Source: Manis javanica (taxonomy: Eukaryota > Chordata > Mammalia > Pholidota > Manidae). From it: a stretch of DNA of 64,000 nucleotides. Shown here one piece after another: positions 13,073 to 24,945 of this stretch. How positions within the stretch are numbered: the first letter of the stretch is position 1; every line of letters begins with the position of its first letter. The notes under the pieces are model-generated. The model saw only the letters and a program-made list of their open reading frames with translations, did no database searches and was not told the origin of the DNA. The position numbers were made by a program, and so were the translations under genes. Location of the stretch: NCBI RefSeq assembly GCF_040802235.1, contig NC_133156.1, forward strand, positions 184,462,351 through 184,526,350, in the 5' to 3' direction.

Positions 13073-13598
13073 CGCGCATTCAGAGGCTGAGGTGGGAGAA
13101 AAAGAACCTGGGCGTGTTCATCACCAGTGCCTGCTCGGAAAGTGCTGTGCCCTTAGGCAGAGAAGGCTCAGGCTCACAGGTCCCGAGAAGGGGCTCCAGC
13201 CTCCTGTTCCAAGGCACAGGGGTGAGGTGTGGAAAGAGCTTGGGATCTGGTGTGGGAGGGCCTTGTTTGAGACCTCACTTGGCACCAGAGTAATTTTAGG
13301 CAAATCTTCATCTTACTTGAGATTGAGACATCATCTCTGGATGGATAATACATTAGGTTAACTGTACATTAGGGTGTGGATGACTAATTACTCTAACTTT
13401 TCCCTGGAGCCGATTTTCTGACTCCAGGAAAGGTATTGAGCGTTGAAGAACCATAGTGTAGGAAATACCATGGAAGAAAGACGTCAGTAAATCTAAAGAC
13501 TAGGAGTCGTGTTAAAGAGGTTTCTACAGATTTAGTCTTGGGCTGATTATTCTCAAGCCTGGGTGCATAGGCTTGGTACCCACTGTGATTTAAACATT

Positions 13599-13619
13599 TG
13601 TGTGTGTGTGTGTGTGTGT
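13599..13619. repeat. (TG)n microsatellite
   Basis: A pure TG run of about 21 bp. Confidence 0.9.
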
Positions 13620-15960
13620 ACAAGAAAACCATTGACTGGAATGTTTGTGAGGTGTTTGTCTCAGTCGTGGACTTTAAAATTGGGGCCCTGTTTTCTATGA
13701 TTCTCCTTTCCTGAGATACTTGCTGACTTTCCTCTTGACTTGCCACACCAATCCTGCTTGAAAGTCACAATTTTAAATGTCATCAGAGAGCTCAGCTGTG
13801 ATCCTTCAGCCTGCTGACCCATGAAGGTCTATGTTCCCTCCATCAAGGGCCAAGTGGCCTGGCTCATTGCCACTTTCTTTTAAAAAAAATAAAACCAGAA
13901 ACCTGGGAAGCCTCCTTCCCAAAACAACAATAACCACCACCAACAAAGAGACAGACCTCAGAGGGTCTGTTTCTCTAGGAGACGATCTTTCATTAAGTTT
14001 CACATGCCACATGCATTTCTTCTGTCAAAGATTCCTAACTTCATGTCTCCCCAAGGACTCTGTAAGGATGATCTCACCCTCTGAAATTGGCAGGGAGGAA
14101 GCATTCTGACTTCGTTCCAGCACAAGAACAGAAAGGTGGTTGTTAAGCAGCAATTGTCCAGTAAGTAAGCAGACAAGCCCAGTCCCTGCTTCCCAGAAAG
14201 ATTCTGGACAAATTCTGTAGATGCTTTCTGCAGGTGGGATTTACCCTGGACCCCACAGGTATCTGCTTCTGGCTTTCATGAGAGGTTTTAAGACATGGTT
14301 GGTTTCAGGGGCCTCTGTGAAGGAAAAGGGGACTCCAGAGGGGTGGACTAATATAGAACACTTCCTACTACAATCACTTAGAAACATGGGATGAAACAAA
14401 ACCCACATTAGTCCAGTTGCTGGAACTGAAGAGGGAATGGAAAACACAGCTGGAAGTGGTAAGGCACTGCAGCAGGCGGGGTGTGGGTGTGTCTGTCTGT
14501 GCTCTCACTGGGCTGGGGTAGGGCCCATGCAGAGATGAGAGCTAAGGCCTTGGGCAGGTGCCCTGCAGGAGCTCATGCAAGAAAGCAGAAAGGTATGGCA
14601 GTTGAGGGCTAAATCCTCCATGAGAGGAGGACTAGAAAAAAACCCAGCCATTGAATCAGGAAGATGCTGAGAAAGTTTGCCTCTGCCTGGATTCTGGGCA
14701 AAAAAATTAAAAGCCTTTTGTGAAAAAGTGAAATCCCAAGCTTATGCTTTGAGAGGTTCTGGAGACTGAATGTGTATTGCCCATGAGTTGTAGACATCCT
14801 AAATTTAAAAATGCACATAAAGAGTAGTCCTGATTAGGTTACTGCTAGGACACATACAGAAGCAGATGGAAGCTCACTGTGATTATAGATTTCCATTTAA
14901 AAATCAAGTTCAGCTGAAGACGAGCTTTCAGTAAAAAATTACAAAACACCCATGAAAAGATCCGCCATGAAAAAGACTTTGTGGCTACAATAAGCAGGAG
15001 AGTCAGCAACCCCAACTTGAGATCATAGAAAAGCAATCTGAAAGAGACCATAAATATGGTTGGTTTAACCTCCTTGGTTTAAAGGATTAAAGAGATAAAA
15101 AGAGAAACTAGAAACCACAATGAAAGAATAATATATTTTGTAAAAGAATAGAAGGAACACTATTAATAAAATATATTTGCATTTATGTTTAGATGTAAAA
15201 ATAAGGAGACTTAAACTGAGGAAAATAGTTGCCACCAACCTACCAGCCAACAAAACAACAGAACCCATCAACATCTCCTCTCCCCACAAAAAAACCCCAC
15301 AAAAAACAAAAAAACCAAAGTACAAAAATCCCAAAGCCATGCCTTTTGGGAAGAGGAAATGGGAGGCTCATATCTTGTCTTTGTATAGTTCAACCCACTG
15401 AAGCTTAGCATTGTTTTACATAATCTTGTACAATATACCTGCTAGCTTTAGGATCATCATGAGGATAAGAATGCAGGCACTAAATCTGGTTGTCTAGGAT
15501 ACTAAAATAATCTTTCTATTATAATGACATGATAATGGAAAGAACTAGAAATACCGGACTAGTAGGGTTCCTGTGAGCAGTCCCAGAAGATCTACAGCGG
15601 GAGAGAATGAATGAGGAATCTGAGTAGAGTCAGGAGATGGAAAAAGGAAGGTTTTTTTTTTTTAATAGTACAACTGTACAATCCAAGCATACATGGAAGA
15701 GAACTTGAGTGATGATCAGCCACCGTCAGTATAGTGGATTGATGTTAGCTTTGTTCCATGTGCTCATGCTCATGCTCCGGCCCAGTGTTGCTGCAGAGAC
15801 AGTAGAGTCCACTCTTTTGGTATGGCCTGGAGTTGGGCTGAGACTGTTGTGTTTATAGAAAAAAGAAGGGAAGGTTGGAAACAAGAAAAGAGAACTGTCA
15901 TCATTTGAGATTATATGATGGTCAATATGGAACCTCTCTGAGACTCTATAGGCAAAGTAT
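13620..15960. other. Intergenic DNA, no gene recognised
   Basis: AT-rich from about 14.6 kb onward. No recognisable coding sequence. C/A-rich simple stretches occur near 15270-15330 and a T run at 15651-15663. Confidence 0.5.
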
Positions 15961-15969
15961 TAGAAATAA

Positions 15970-16450
15970 AGTTTGGAAAGTTGGGAAACAAGATCAAGGT
16001 TCAAGATCATCATAACAAGATATAGAAAAATTAATTAAAAATACTATTTATAATAACAAGAGCAACAACAACAGACTCTTAGAAATAAATATGATAAGAA
16101 TGCAAGACCATTACAGAAAAAAAAATCAAAAGAATCTATCGAAAGCCATGAAATAGGATTTAAGAAATTGGAGACAAAATACCATATTCATGGACAGAAA
16201 GATTTGATATCATAAAATATGTCAATTTTTGTTCAAATTAAAGTTAATTCAATCCCAATAAAAATTCCCAAGAGACTTCTTCACAGAACTTGACAAAATA
16301 GGTCCAAAAATTCAAACAAAAGAGGGAAGACAAAACATATCCCCAAACCTTAAATCATCAGCATCATAATGCTGCTGAGAGATTTGCCCTATCAGATTTC
16401 AAAAATTAATACAAAGCTACAGTAGTTTAAACAGTGTGATACTGGCATAG
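15970..16450 (+). mobile_element. Ancient L1 ORF2 fragment (plus strand)
   Basis: The plus strand follows the post-reverse-transcriptase part of an old L1 ORF2: accatattcatggacagaaa, later caatcccaataaaaattccc, then caaagctacagtagtttaaa and gtgtgatactggcatag. The reading frame is broken many times. It is opposite in orientation to the L1 cluster that follows. Confidence 0.7.
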
Positions 16451-16554
16451 GGATACAGAAATCTACCAGTGGTATCTACATTGGTGTTTGTCACTCCCAG
16501 GCATGCTGTAGGATCTGTAAACATATAATATTGTTTTGCATTTTTATTATATAT

Positions 16555-16830
16555 AAAACAGTGGCTTTCAGGCTTTTCTACCACCCTCAACAAAAGAAAT
16601 GCATTTGACATTCTGACCCTGTAAACATCCACATGCAAGTATGTATACATGTATACCTGTGTGTGTATGCATACATAATCTGATACAAAACTTTCATGAA
16701 AATACTGTTTAACTGCTTCCAGCACATTCTGATATTTCCTTTCTATTCTAATTTTGTAATGCTGGCAGTGGCCCACTAAACTGATTTCACAACTTACAGA
16801 CGGGTCATAACCAACAGTTTGAAAAAAATT
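16555..16830. mobile_element. hAT-like non-autonomous DNA transposon
   Basis: Opens with cagtggctttcaggctttt and closes with a complementary end (caacagtttgaaaaaaatt), the imperfect terminal inverted repeats typical of hAT-type elements. The inner sequence cagtggcccactaaactgat resembles a known mammalian MER family, but I cannot name it firmly. Confidence 0.5.
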
Positions 16831-17598
16831 AGCATTTCATTGTAATATCATCTTACAGCTTATTTTTCCACTTCTAATGTTTTTTTCTGAGAATTAACTA
16901 TTTTGATACAAGGAGATCTAGTTCATTCATTTTTACCTAGGCATACTATTTAAAATGTTTTCTGTCCTCCTATTTGTGGAGAATTAGGTTGATTCTTTAT
17001 TTTCATGATTCCGAAGTGTCCTGCAGTGAACTTTCTTACACCTAAATGCAAAGGTTTCTCTGGGGTACATAACTGGAGGTGAAATTGCTTAAGTCAAAGC
17101 CTACACCTCTTTAACTGTAGTAAATACTGTTAAACTGTCCTAGAAATTGGTGTATGAATTTACATTGCCACCAGCACAATTAAATAGGGTTTCTTTTCCT
17201 CCACATACTAGCCACCATTTAGTGCTACCACTCTGATGGTGTGAAATTTCTTATTTTATTTTGCATTCCTCTCATTACTAACAAAGTAAGCTTCTTTTCA
17301 TGTTATCACCTACTCAATATTCTTTTCTATAAATTACCAGTTTTATTGCCTGTATCCTTACTATTGGTTTTCAACACTTTTTTTGTACATGGTGTACACT
17401 AATTCTTTAATAGCCACATATGTTACAAATACTTTTCATTTTCATGTAGCTATATTTATCACTTTCCTCTTTTTTTGCCTATTTTGTCTTGCTTAAAAAC
17501 ATTTTCATACCTTGAAATTATAAAGATGTTTTTCTATATTTTCATCTTGAACTCTTACAATTTTACATTCTACATTTATATTTTAATCCAGCTAAAAG

Positions 17599-17599
<1 letters not shown>

Positions 17600-17645
<46 letters not shown>
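17600..17645. repeat. (GT)n microsatellite inside the old L1
   Basis: A pure GT run of about 46 bp within L1 ORF2-derived sequence; likely polymorphic. Confidence 0.95.
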
Positions 17646-17646
<1 letters not shown>

Positions 17647-17829
17647 TAGGGGTCCTTTTTATCTTTCCCTATAGCTTATTGTCCAAGACCAATTTGTTGA
17701 ATAGTCTGTGCTACCTCTGTCACAAGCCAAATTTCTAATATAAATAAGTCTGTTTCTATTCTATTATGTTCCGTTGGTTGTAGTACCATATGAATTTTAG
17801 GATTGTTTTTTCTGTTTCTGTGAAAAAGG

Positions 17830-17842
17830 CCATTGGAATTTT
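17830..17842. repeat. Left target-site duplication of L1-A
   Basis: ccattggaatttt, repeated exactly at 24946-24958. It is host sequence from the old L1 ORF2. Its TTTT end fits the L1 endonuclease preference for a minus-strand insertion. Confidence 0.85.
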
Positions 17843-18514
17843 TAAAAATTAAAGTATCATTGATATACAATCTTATGAAGGTTTCACGTGAACAACATTG
17901 TGGTTTCAACATTCACCCATATTATCAAGTTCTCACCACCCCCACGCCCCCATTGCAGTCACTGTCTATCACTGTAGGAAGACGCTATAGAGTCATTACT
18001 TGTCTTCTCCATGCTGTACTACCTTCCCGGTGACCTACCTACTATACTGTGAGTGCTAATTATAATGCCCCTTAATCCCCTTCACCCTCCCTCCTCACAC
18101 ACCCTCCCCAATCCCTTCCCTTTGGTAACCTTCTTGGAGTCTGTGAGTCTGCTGCTGTTTTGTTCCTTCAGTTTTGCTTTGTTATACTCCACAAATAAGG
18201 GACATCATTTAGTACTTGTCTTTCTCCACCTGGATTATTTATCTGAGCATAAAACCCTCTAGCTCCATCCATGTAGCTGCAAATGGTAGGATTTGTTTTC
18301 TTTTTATGACTGAATAGTATTCCACTGTGTATATGTACTACATCTTGTTTATCCATTCATCTACTGATGGACACTTAGGTTGCTTCCATATCTTGGCTAT
18401 TGTAAATAGTGCTGTGATAAACATAGGGGAGCATACGTCTTTTTGAATTTGGGATCTTGTTTTCTTCAGGTAAATTCCTAGGAGTGGAATTCCTGGGTCA
18501 AATGGTATTTCTAT
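17843..18514 (-). mobile_element. Extra L1 3' end (second subfamily) at the tail of L1-A
   Basis: About 670 bp of L1 3' UTR and distal ORF2 whose 3' UTR reads differently from that of L1-A proper (tcattgatatacaatcttat here, against ggtatcattaatctaaaatt at about 18602). Both reach the same ORF2 point, gtcaaatggtatttctattt, at about 18497-18516 and 19242-19261. It has only a very short terminal T run. Confidence 0.8.
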
Positions 18515-18600
18515 TTTTATTTTTATTTTTATTTTTATTTTTTATTTATTTATTTTTTCACATGTCAAGAAATCCTCTTCTCCTTTTGATTTTTTTAATT
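18515..18600 (-). repeat. A-rich tail with short transduced-like segment of L1-A
   Basis: The plus strand shows (TTTTTA)n and (TTTA)n runs, then about 31 non-repetitive bases (about 18561-18591), then a second T run before the L1 3' UTR. In element sense this is 3' UTR, A tract, short unique segment with AATAAA repeats, and final A-rich tail. That layout fits a short 3' transduction. Confidence 0.55.
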
Positions 18601-20243
18601 TTGGTATCATTAATCTAAAATTACATGAGGAACATTATGTTTACTAGACTCCCCCCATCACCAAGTCCCCCCAACAAACCCCATTACATTCACTGTCCAT
18701 CAGTGTAGTAAGATGCTGTCAAATCACTACTGGCCTTCTCTGTGTTGACAGCCCTCCCTGTGCCTCCCCCATTATACATGCTAATCATAATGCCCCCTTT
18801 CTTTTCTCCCCCTGCTTATCCCTCCCTTCCCATCCATCCTCCCCAGTCCCTTTTCCTTTGGTAACTGTTAGTCCATCCTGGGTTCTGTGATTCTGCTGCT
18901 GTTTTGTTCCTTCTGTTTTTTCTTTGTTCTTATACTCAACATATGAGTGAAATCATTTGGTACTTACTTGTCTTTCTCCACCTGGCTTATTTCACTTAGC
19001 ATAATACCCTCTAGCTCCATCCATGTTGTTGCAAATGGTAGGATTTTTTTTCTTCTTATGGCTGAGTAATATTCCATTGTGTATATGTACCACCTGTTCT
19101 TTATCCATTTATGTATTGATGGGCATTTAGGTTGCTTCCATTACTTGGCTACTGTAAATAGTGCTGTGATAAACACAGGGGTGCATCTGTCTTTTTCAAA
19201 CTGGGCTGCTGCATTCTTAGGGTAAATTGCTAGAAGTGCAATTCCTGGGTCAAATGGTATTTCTATTTTGAGCTTTCTGAGAAACCTCCATACTGCTTTC
19301 TATAATGGTTGAACTACCTTACATTCCCACCAGCAGTGTAGGAGGGTTCCCCTTTCTCCACAACCTCGCCAACATTTGTTGTTGTTTGTCTTTTGGATGG
19401 TGGTGATCCTTACTGGTGTGAGGTGATACCTCATTGTGCTTTTAATTTGCACTTTCCGTGATGATTAGTTATGTGGTGCATCTTTTCATGTACCTGTTGG
19501 CCATTTGAATTTCTTCTTTGGAGAAATGTCTGTTCAGATCCTCACTCATTTTTTAATTGGATTACTTGCTTTTTGTTTGTTGAGGCATGTGAGCTCTTTA
19601 TATATTTTGGATGTCATCACCTTATTGGACATGTCATTTATGAATATATTCTCCCATACTGTAGGATGCCTTTTTGTTCTACTGATGGTGTCCTTTGCTG
19701 TACAGAAGCTTTTTAGTTTGATGTAGTCCCACTTCTAAGAGTTTTATGGTTTTATGACTTATGTTCAGGTGTTTGATCCATTTCAAGTTTACTTTTGTGT
19801 ATGGGGTTAGACAGTGATCCAGTTTCATTCTCTTACATGTAGCTGTCCAGTTTTGCCAACACCAGCTGTTGAAGAGGCTGTCATTTCCCCATTGTATATC
19901 CATGGCCCTTTATTGTATATTTATTGGCCCTATATATGTGGGTTTAATCTGGATTCTCTATTCTATTACATGGATCTATGGGTCTGTTCTTGTGCCAATA
20001 TCAAATTGTCTTGATTACCAAGACTTTGTAGTAGAGCTTGAAGTTGGGAAGTGTAATTCCCCCCAGCTTTATTCTTCCTTTTCAGGATTGCTTTGGCTAT
20101 TTGGGGTCTTTTGTTGTTCCATATGAATTTTAGCACTATTTGTTCTAGTTCATTGAAGAATACTGTCAGTATTTTGATAGGGATTGCATTGAATCTGTAG
20201 ATTGCTTTAGGCGGGATGGCCATTTTGACAATAGTAATTCTTC

Positions 20244-20981
20244 CTATCCATGAGCATGGGAAGTATTTCCATTTATTGGTGTCTTTAATTTCTCTCTGAG
20301 TTTCCTGTAGTTTTCAGGGTCTTTCACCTCCTTCATTAGGTTTATTCCTAGGTATTTTATTATTTTTGATGTAATTGTGAATGGAATTGTTTTCCTGATT
20401 TCTCTTTCTGCTAGTTCATCATTAGTATATAGAAATGCAACAGATTTCTGTGTATTAATTTTGTATCCAGAAACTTTGCTGAATTCAATTATTAGTTCTA
20501 GTAGTTTTGGGGTGGATTCCTCAGGGCTTTTTATGTACAATATCATGTCATCTGCAAACACTGACTGTTTAACTTCTTCCTTTCCCATCTGGATGCCTTT
20601 TATTTCTTTGTGTTGTCTGATTGCCATGGCTAGGACCTCCAGTACTATGTTGAATAAAAGTGGGGAGAGTGGGCACCCTTGTCTTGTTCCTGATCTTAGG
20701 TGAAAATCACTGTTAAGTATGATGTTAACTGTGGGTTTGTCATATATGGCTTTTATTATGTTGAGGTACTTGCTCTCTATACCCATTTTGTTGGGAGTTT
20801 TTATCATGAATGGATGTTGAATTTTGTCAAACTCTTTTTCAGCATTTATGGAGATGATCGTGTGATTTTTGTCCTTCTTTTTGTTAATGTGGTGTATGAT
20901 GTTGATGGATTTTAGAATATTGTACCATCCTTGTATCCCTGGAATAAATCCCATTTGATCATCATGTATGATTTTTTTCAT
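20244..20981 (-). pseudogene. L1-A ORF2 reverse transcriptase fragment
   Basis: A 245-codon open stretch covering the RT palm and thumb. It carries a QMGFIPG segment, NAEKEFDK in place of the usual [20 protein letters not shown] and the catalytic FADDMILYI. The Asp-to-Asn change in the first catalytic motif would by itself be expected to disable the enzyme. It is flanked by stops and frameshifts. Confidence 0.85.
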
Positions 20982-22134
20982 ATTTTTTTGAATTCAGTTT
21001 GCTTATATTTTGTGGAGTATTTTTGCATCTGTGTTCATCAGGGATATTGGTCTGTAATTTTCTTTTTTTGTGGTGTCTTTGCCTTGTTTTGGTATTAGAC
21101 TGATGCTGGCTTCATAGAATGAGTTTGGAAGTATTCCCTCCTTTTCTACTTTTTGGAAAACTTTAAGGAAGACAGATATTAGGTCTTCTCTAAATGTTTG
21201 ATGAAATTCAGTGGTGAAGCCATCTGGTCTGAGAATTTGTGTTTAGGTAGTTTTTTGATTACCAATTCAATTTCATTGATGGTAATTGGTCTGTTTAGAT
21301 TTTTCTGTTTCTTTGTTGATCAGTTGGAAGGTTGTATTTTTCTAGAAAGTTGTCCTTTTCTTCTAGGTTTTCCAATTTGTTGGCATATGATTTTTCATAG
21401 TATTCTCTAATAATTCTTTGTATTTCTGTAGTGTCAATAGTGACTATTCCTTTCTAATTTCTGATTCTGTTTATGTGTGTACACTCTTTTTTTTTCTTGA
21501 TTAAGTGTGGCCAGGTGTTTATCTATTTTGTTTTTTTTCTCAAAGAATCAGCTCCTGCTTGCATTGATCCTTTCTATTGTTTTATTCTCCTCAACTTTAT
21601 TTATTTCTGCTCTGATCTTTATTATGTCCTTCTACCTAATTTAGGCCTCATTTTTTTTTGTAGTTTCATTAATTGTGAGTTTAGACTGTTCATTTGGGAT
21701 TGTTCTTCTCTCTTGAGGTAAGCCTGTATTGATATATATTTTCCTCTTAGAACTGCCTTCACTGTATCCCACAGATATTGGGCTACTGAGTTGTTTTCAT
21801 TTGTCTCTGTATATTGGTTGAGCTCTGTTTTAATTTGGTCATTGATTATTTAGGAGCATGTTGTTAAGCTATGTTTGTGGGCTATTTCATTTTCTTTGCG
21901 TAATTTATTTCCAGTTTCATACCTTTGTGGTCTGAGAAGTTGGTTGGCACAATTTCAATCTTTTTGAATTTACTGATGCTCTTTTTGTGACCTCATATGT
22001 GATCTATTGTAGAAAATGTTCTATGTACACTTGGGAAGAATGTGTATCTGCTGCTTTGGGATGGATGGAGTATTCTGTAGATATCTGTTAGGTCCATCTG
22101 TTCCAATGTGTTTTCAGTGCCTCTGCCTCCTTAA

Positions 22135-22530
22135 TTATTTTCGGCCTGGTTGACCTGTCCTTTGGAGTGAATGGTGTTCTTGAAGTCTCCTAGAATGAAT
22201 GCATTGCATTCTATTTCTCCCTTTAATTCTGTTCATATTTATTTCATATATGTAGGTGCTCCTTTGTTGGGTGCATAAGATATTTATAATGGTTATATCC
22301 TCTTGTTGGACTGACCCCTTTATCATCTAATGTCCTCCTTTGTCTCTTGTTACTTTCTTTGTTTTGAAGTCTATTTTGTCTGATACAGGTACTGCAACTC
22401 CTGCTTTTTTCTCCCTATTAGTTGCATGAAATATCTTTTTCCATCCCTTCACTTTTAGTCTGTATATGTCTTTGGGTTTGAAGAGAGTCTCTTGTAGGCA
22501 GCATATAGATGGGTTTTGTTTTTTATCCAT
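22135..22530 (-). pseudogene. L1-A ORF2 endonuclease fragments
   Basis: Two adjacent open pieces (22327-22530 and 22135-22326). The first holds the APE-like endonuclease motif CCLQET; the second covers the following region with broken frame. The GDFN motif seen in L1-B is not readable here. Confidence 0.75.
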
Positions 22531-22740
22531 TCTGAAACTCTATGTTTTTTGATTGTTGCATTCAGTACATTTACATTTAGGGTGATTATTCATAGATATG
22601 TACTTATTGCCATTGTAAGATTTGTGGTTACCAATGGTTCAAGTGCAGCTGCCTTCCTATCTAATAGTCTGTCTTAACTTGATTATTATGCAATGACAAA
22701 CACAGTCTAAAGGTTCTTTTCTTTTTCTCACCTTCTTCTT

Positions 22741-22884
22741 CTTCCTCCTCCAGGGTTTATATATTAGGTGTCATACTTGGTTCTCTTTGTTTATTCCTTG
22801 ACTAACTTTATGAGTAGTTGATTTAATTTTTTATTTTCTTTCTAATTAATTGGTGTACTTCCTTCACTGTGGTTTTATTTTCTC
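22741..22884. repeat. L1-A internal duplication, copy 1 (ORF1-ORF2 spacer)
   Basis: 144 bp starting cttcctcctccagggtttat and ending ggttttattttctc, repeated almost exactly at 23425-23568. This copy sits where the L1 inter-ORF spacer is expected. Confidence 0.85.
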
Positions 22885-23424
22885 TGGTGATAGCTATTTA
22901 GTCTTAGGAGCACTTCCATCTACACTAGTCCCTTTATGATACACTATAGAGATGGTTTGTGAATGGTGAATTCCCTCAACTTTTGCTTATCTCAAAATTG
23001 TTTAATTCTCACTTCATATTTAAATTATAATCTTGCTAGTAGAGTATTTTGGTTGGAGGCCCTTCTGTTTCATTGCATTAAATATATTGTGCCACTCCCT
23101 TCTGGCCTGCAAGGTTTCTGCTGAAAATTCTGCTCATAACCTGATGGGGTTTCCTTTAGAAGTGATCTTTTTTCTCTCTCTGGCTGCTTTCAATTCTCTG
23201 TCCTTGTCCTTTATCTCTGTCATTTTAATTATTGTATGTCTTGATGTTGTCTTCCTAGGGTTCCTTGTGTTGGGAGATCTCTGTACTTCCATGACCTGAG
23301 AGACTACTATTTCCTCCCCCAGATTGGGGAAGTTTTCAGCAATTATTTCCTCAAAGAGATTTTGTATCCCTTTTGCTCTCTCTTCTTCTGTTATCTGTTT
23401 TCTTTTTCTCCCCTTCTTCTTCTT

Positions 23425-23568
23425 CTTCCTCCTCCAGGGTTTATATATTAGGTGTCATACTTGGTTCTCTTTGTTTATTCCTTGACTAACTTTATGAGTA
23501 GTTGATTTAATTTTATATTTTCTTTCTAATTAATTGGTGTACTTCCTTCACTGTGGTTTTATTTTCTC
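23425..23568. repeat. L1-A internal duplication, copy 2 (inside ORF1)
   Basis: Nearly identical to 22741-22884 but placed inside the ORF1 region. Here L1-B has continuous ORF1 sequence, so this copy disrupts ORF1. Both copies are preceded by a TTC/TTCC-rich tract. Confidence 0.85.
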
Positions 23569-24913
23569 ATAATGTGAATATTGTTCTAGTTGGATTGGCC
23601 ACACAGCTGTCTTATTATTCTTTCATTCCTAGAGATCCTTTTTTTCTCACTGTTCTTCAGCTTCTTTGTTTCTGTTCTCTAATTTCTGTTTCATTTTCTG
23701 TCTCTCCACCTCATCTGATCTACTTTTAAATCCCTCCATTGTATGTTTCATTTTGGATACTATATTTTTCAGTTTCTACCTCTTTGTTGAAGTCCTCCCT
23801 GAGATCTTGAATATTTTTCTGTACCTCTGTAAGCATGTTTACTACTTTCATTTTGAAATCTTTATCAAGAAGTTTGGTGATTTCGATTTCTGTGAGCCCT
23901 TTCTGGCGTTTTTTTCTTGTAGTTTTGTTTGGACCAAATTCCTTTGCTGTCTCACTTTCTTTAGTGTTTCTTATGGAATGATAACTTTGTGTAGGTGAGA
24001 CCTCTAGTTCCCAGAAGGTCTACTCTCTGGAGCTGCCGAGCACCTGCAGCAATGACGGCAGTTGCTGGTGAACAGAACTGGCACCTGACAGGAGGAAAGA
24101 GGTTGACTGGGAGGTTTTCCTACCTTCCTGGCTGAGATGCCTGCCTCCACTGTGAGGTCCAGTGGGTGGAGCTCACAGGGAGGAGCCTCTGTGTTATGCC
24201 CTTGTAGCTATCATACATGTGGCCACCCTCTGGCTGGCCTGGCATGATGGTGGGGGCAGCAGTTGAGCAGGACTGATGCCTGCTGGGAAGAAGGAGCGGC
24301 AGGCTGTGAACTGGAGTAGGGGGCCTTGGAGCTAAATTCTAGCCAGGTGGATGGAGTGTCTGAAGCTCCTGAGCATTCCCAACCTGCTGGGCTGAGTGTC
24401 CTGGGATGATTTTGTCCACCCACCCTTTCTCCTGAGCAGTGAGCTCTGTGTAATCTTTGCCCCTTTTACTGCTAGGAAGTCTTTCAAAGTGCCCACCTTT
24501 CTTTCATCCCAGTGTGGCTGGTTGTGCATACCTGTTCTCCACAAGGGACTAGAAACTCTCCATGTATTCCTCCCATCTTTGCTTTCTGACCCTACTAATC
24601 TCTAGAGCACCATGTAACGTGAGTTTGTGCTCCTGGAGGAGATCTCCAGGGTGGGGTGTTTAGCAGTCCTGGGCTTTTACTCCCTCCCCACTTGTTTCTC
24701 TTCATCCCACCTCTGGGTTGGGGTGGGGGAAAGGCTTGGTCCCCACTGGATGGAGGCTTTGCTCCTTTATCCTTTTCTGTGAGGTCTTCCTTTTTCCCCA
24801 GATGTAGGCAGCCTGTTCTACAGTCTTCAGGTCACGTTTTCAGGATTGGTTGTATTTGCTGTATTTTTGTGTTTTATGTAACTTTGGGAGGAGGTTTCTT
24901 GCTCACTTCTTAT

Positions 24914-24924
24914 GCCGCCATCTT
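24914..24924 (-). promoter_or_regulatory. YY1-like site at the 5' end of L1-A
   Basis: AAGATGGCGGC on the minus strand, the YY1 consensus. It lies about 21 bp from the insertion boundary, as in human L1, where YY1 sets the start site. Confidence 0.6.
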
Positions 24925-24945
24925 TTTCCCCCTCTCCTGTGATCA

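Larger units (their letters stand above)
16840..17842 (-). mobile_element. Old L1 (L1-old), 3' part, interrupted by L1-A
   Basis: Worn L1 3' UTR and ORF2 C-terminal region on the minus strand (for example gaatttacattgccaccagc and accatatgaattttaggatt). It stops abruptly at 17842 in ORF2 and resumes at 24946 in the same frame of homology. It therefore predates L1-A. A long (GT)n lies within it at 17600-17645. Confidence 0.8.
17843..24945 (-). mobile_element. L1-A: near full-length L1 with doubled 3' end
   Basis: A 7.1-kb insertion within exact 13-bp duplications. In element order it has a 5' end with AAGATGGCGGC (24914-24924), a 5' UTR (to about 23.9 kb), a decayed ORF1 (about 23.9-23.0 kb), a spacer, and ORF2. 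ORF2 endonuclease pieces lie at 22135-22530 and reverse transcriptase at 20244-20981, where the FADD motif is kept but the upstream DAEKAFDK-type motif reads [11 protein letters not shown]2 C-terminal pieces follow, then a 3' UTR ending in a tail near 18515-18560, and then a second, different L1 3' end (17843-18514). Frames are broken throughout, so it is not active. The tandem 3' ends are discussed in the findings. Confidence 0.85.

Noticed and set aside
13285-13345. MIR-like fragment
   Set aside because: Too short and worn to separate from chance similarity.
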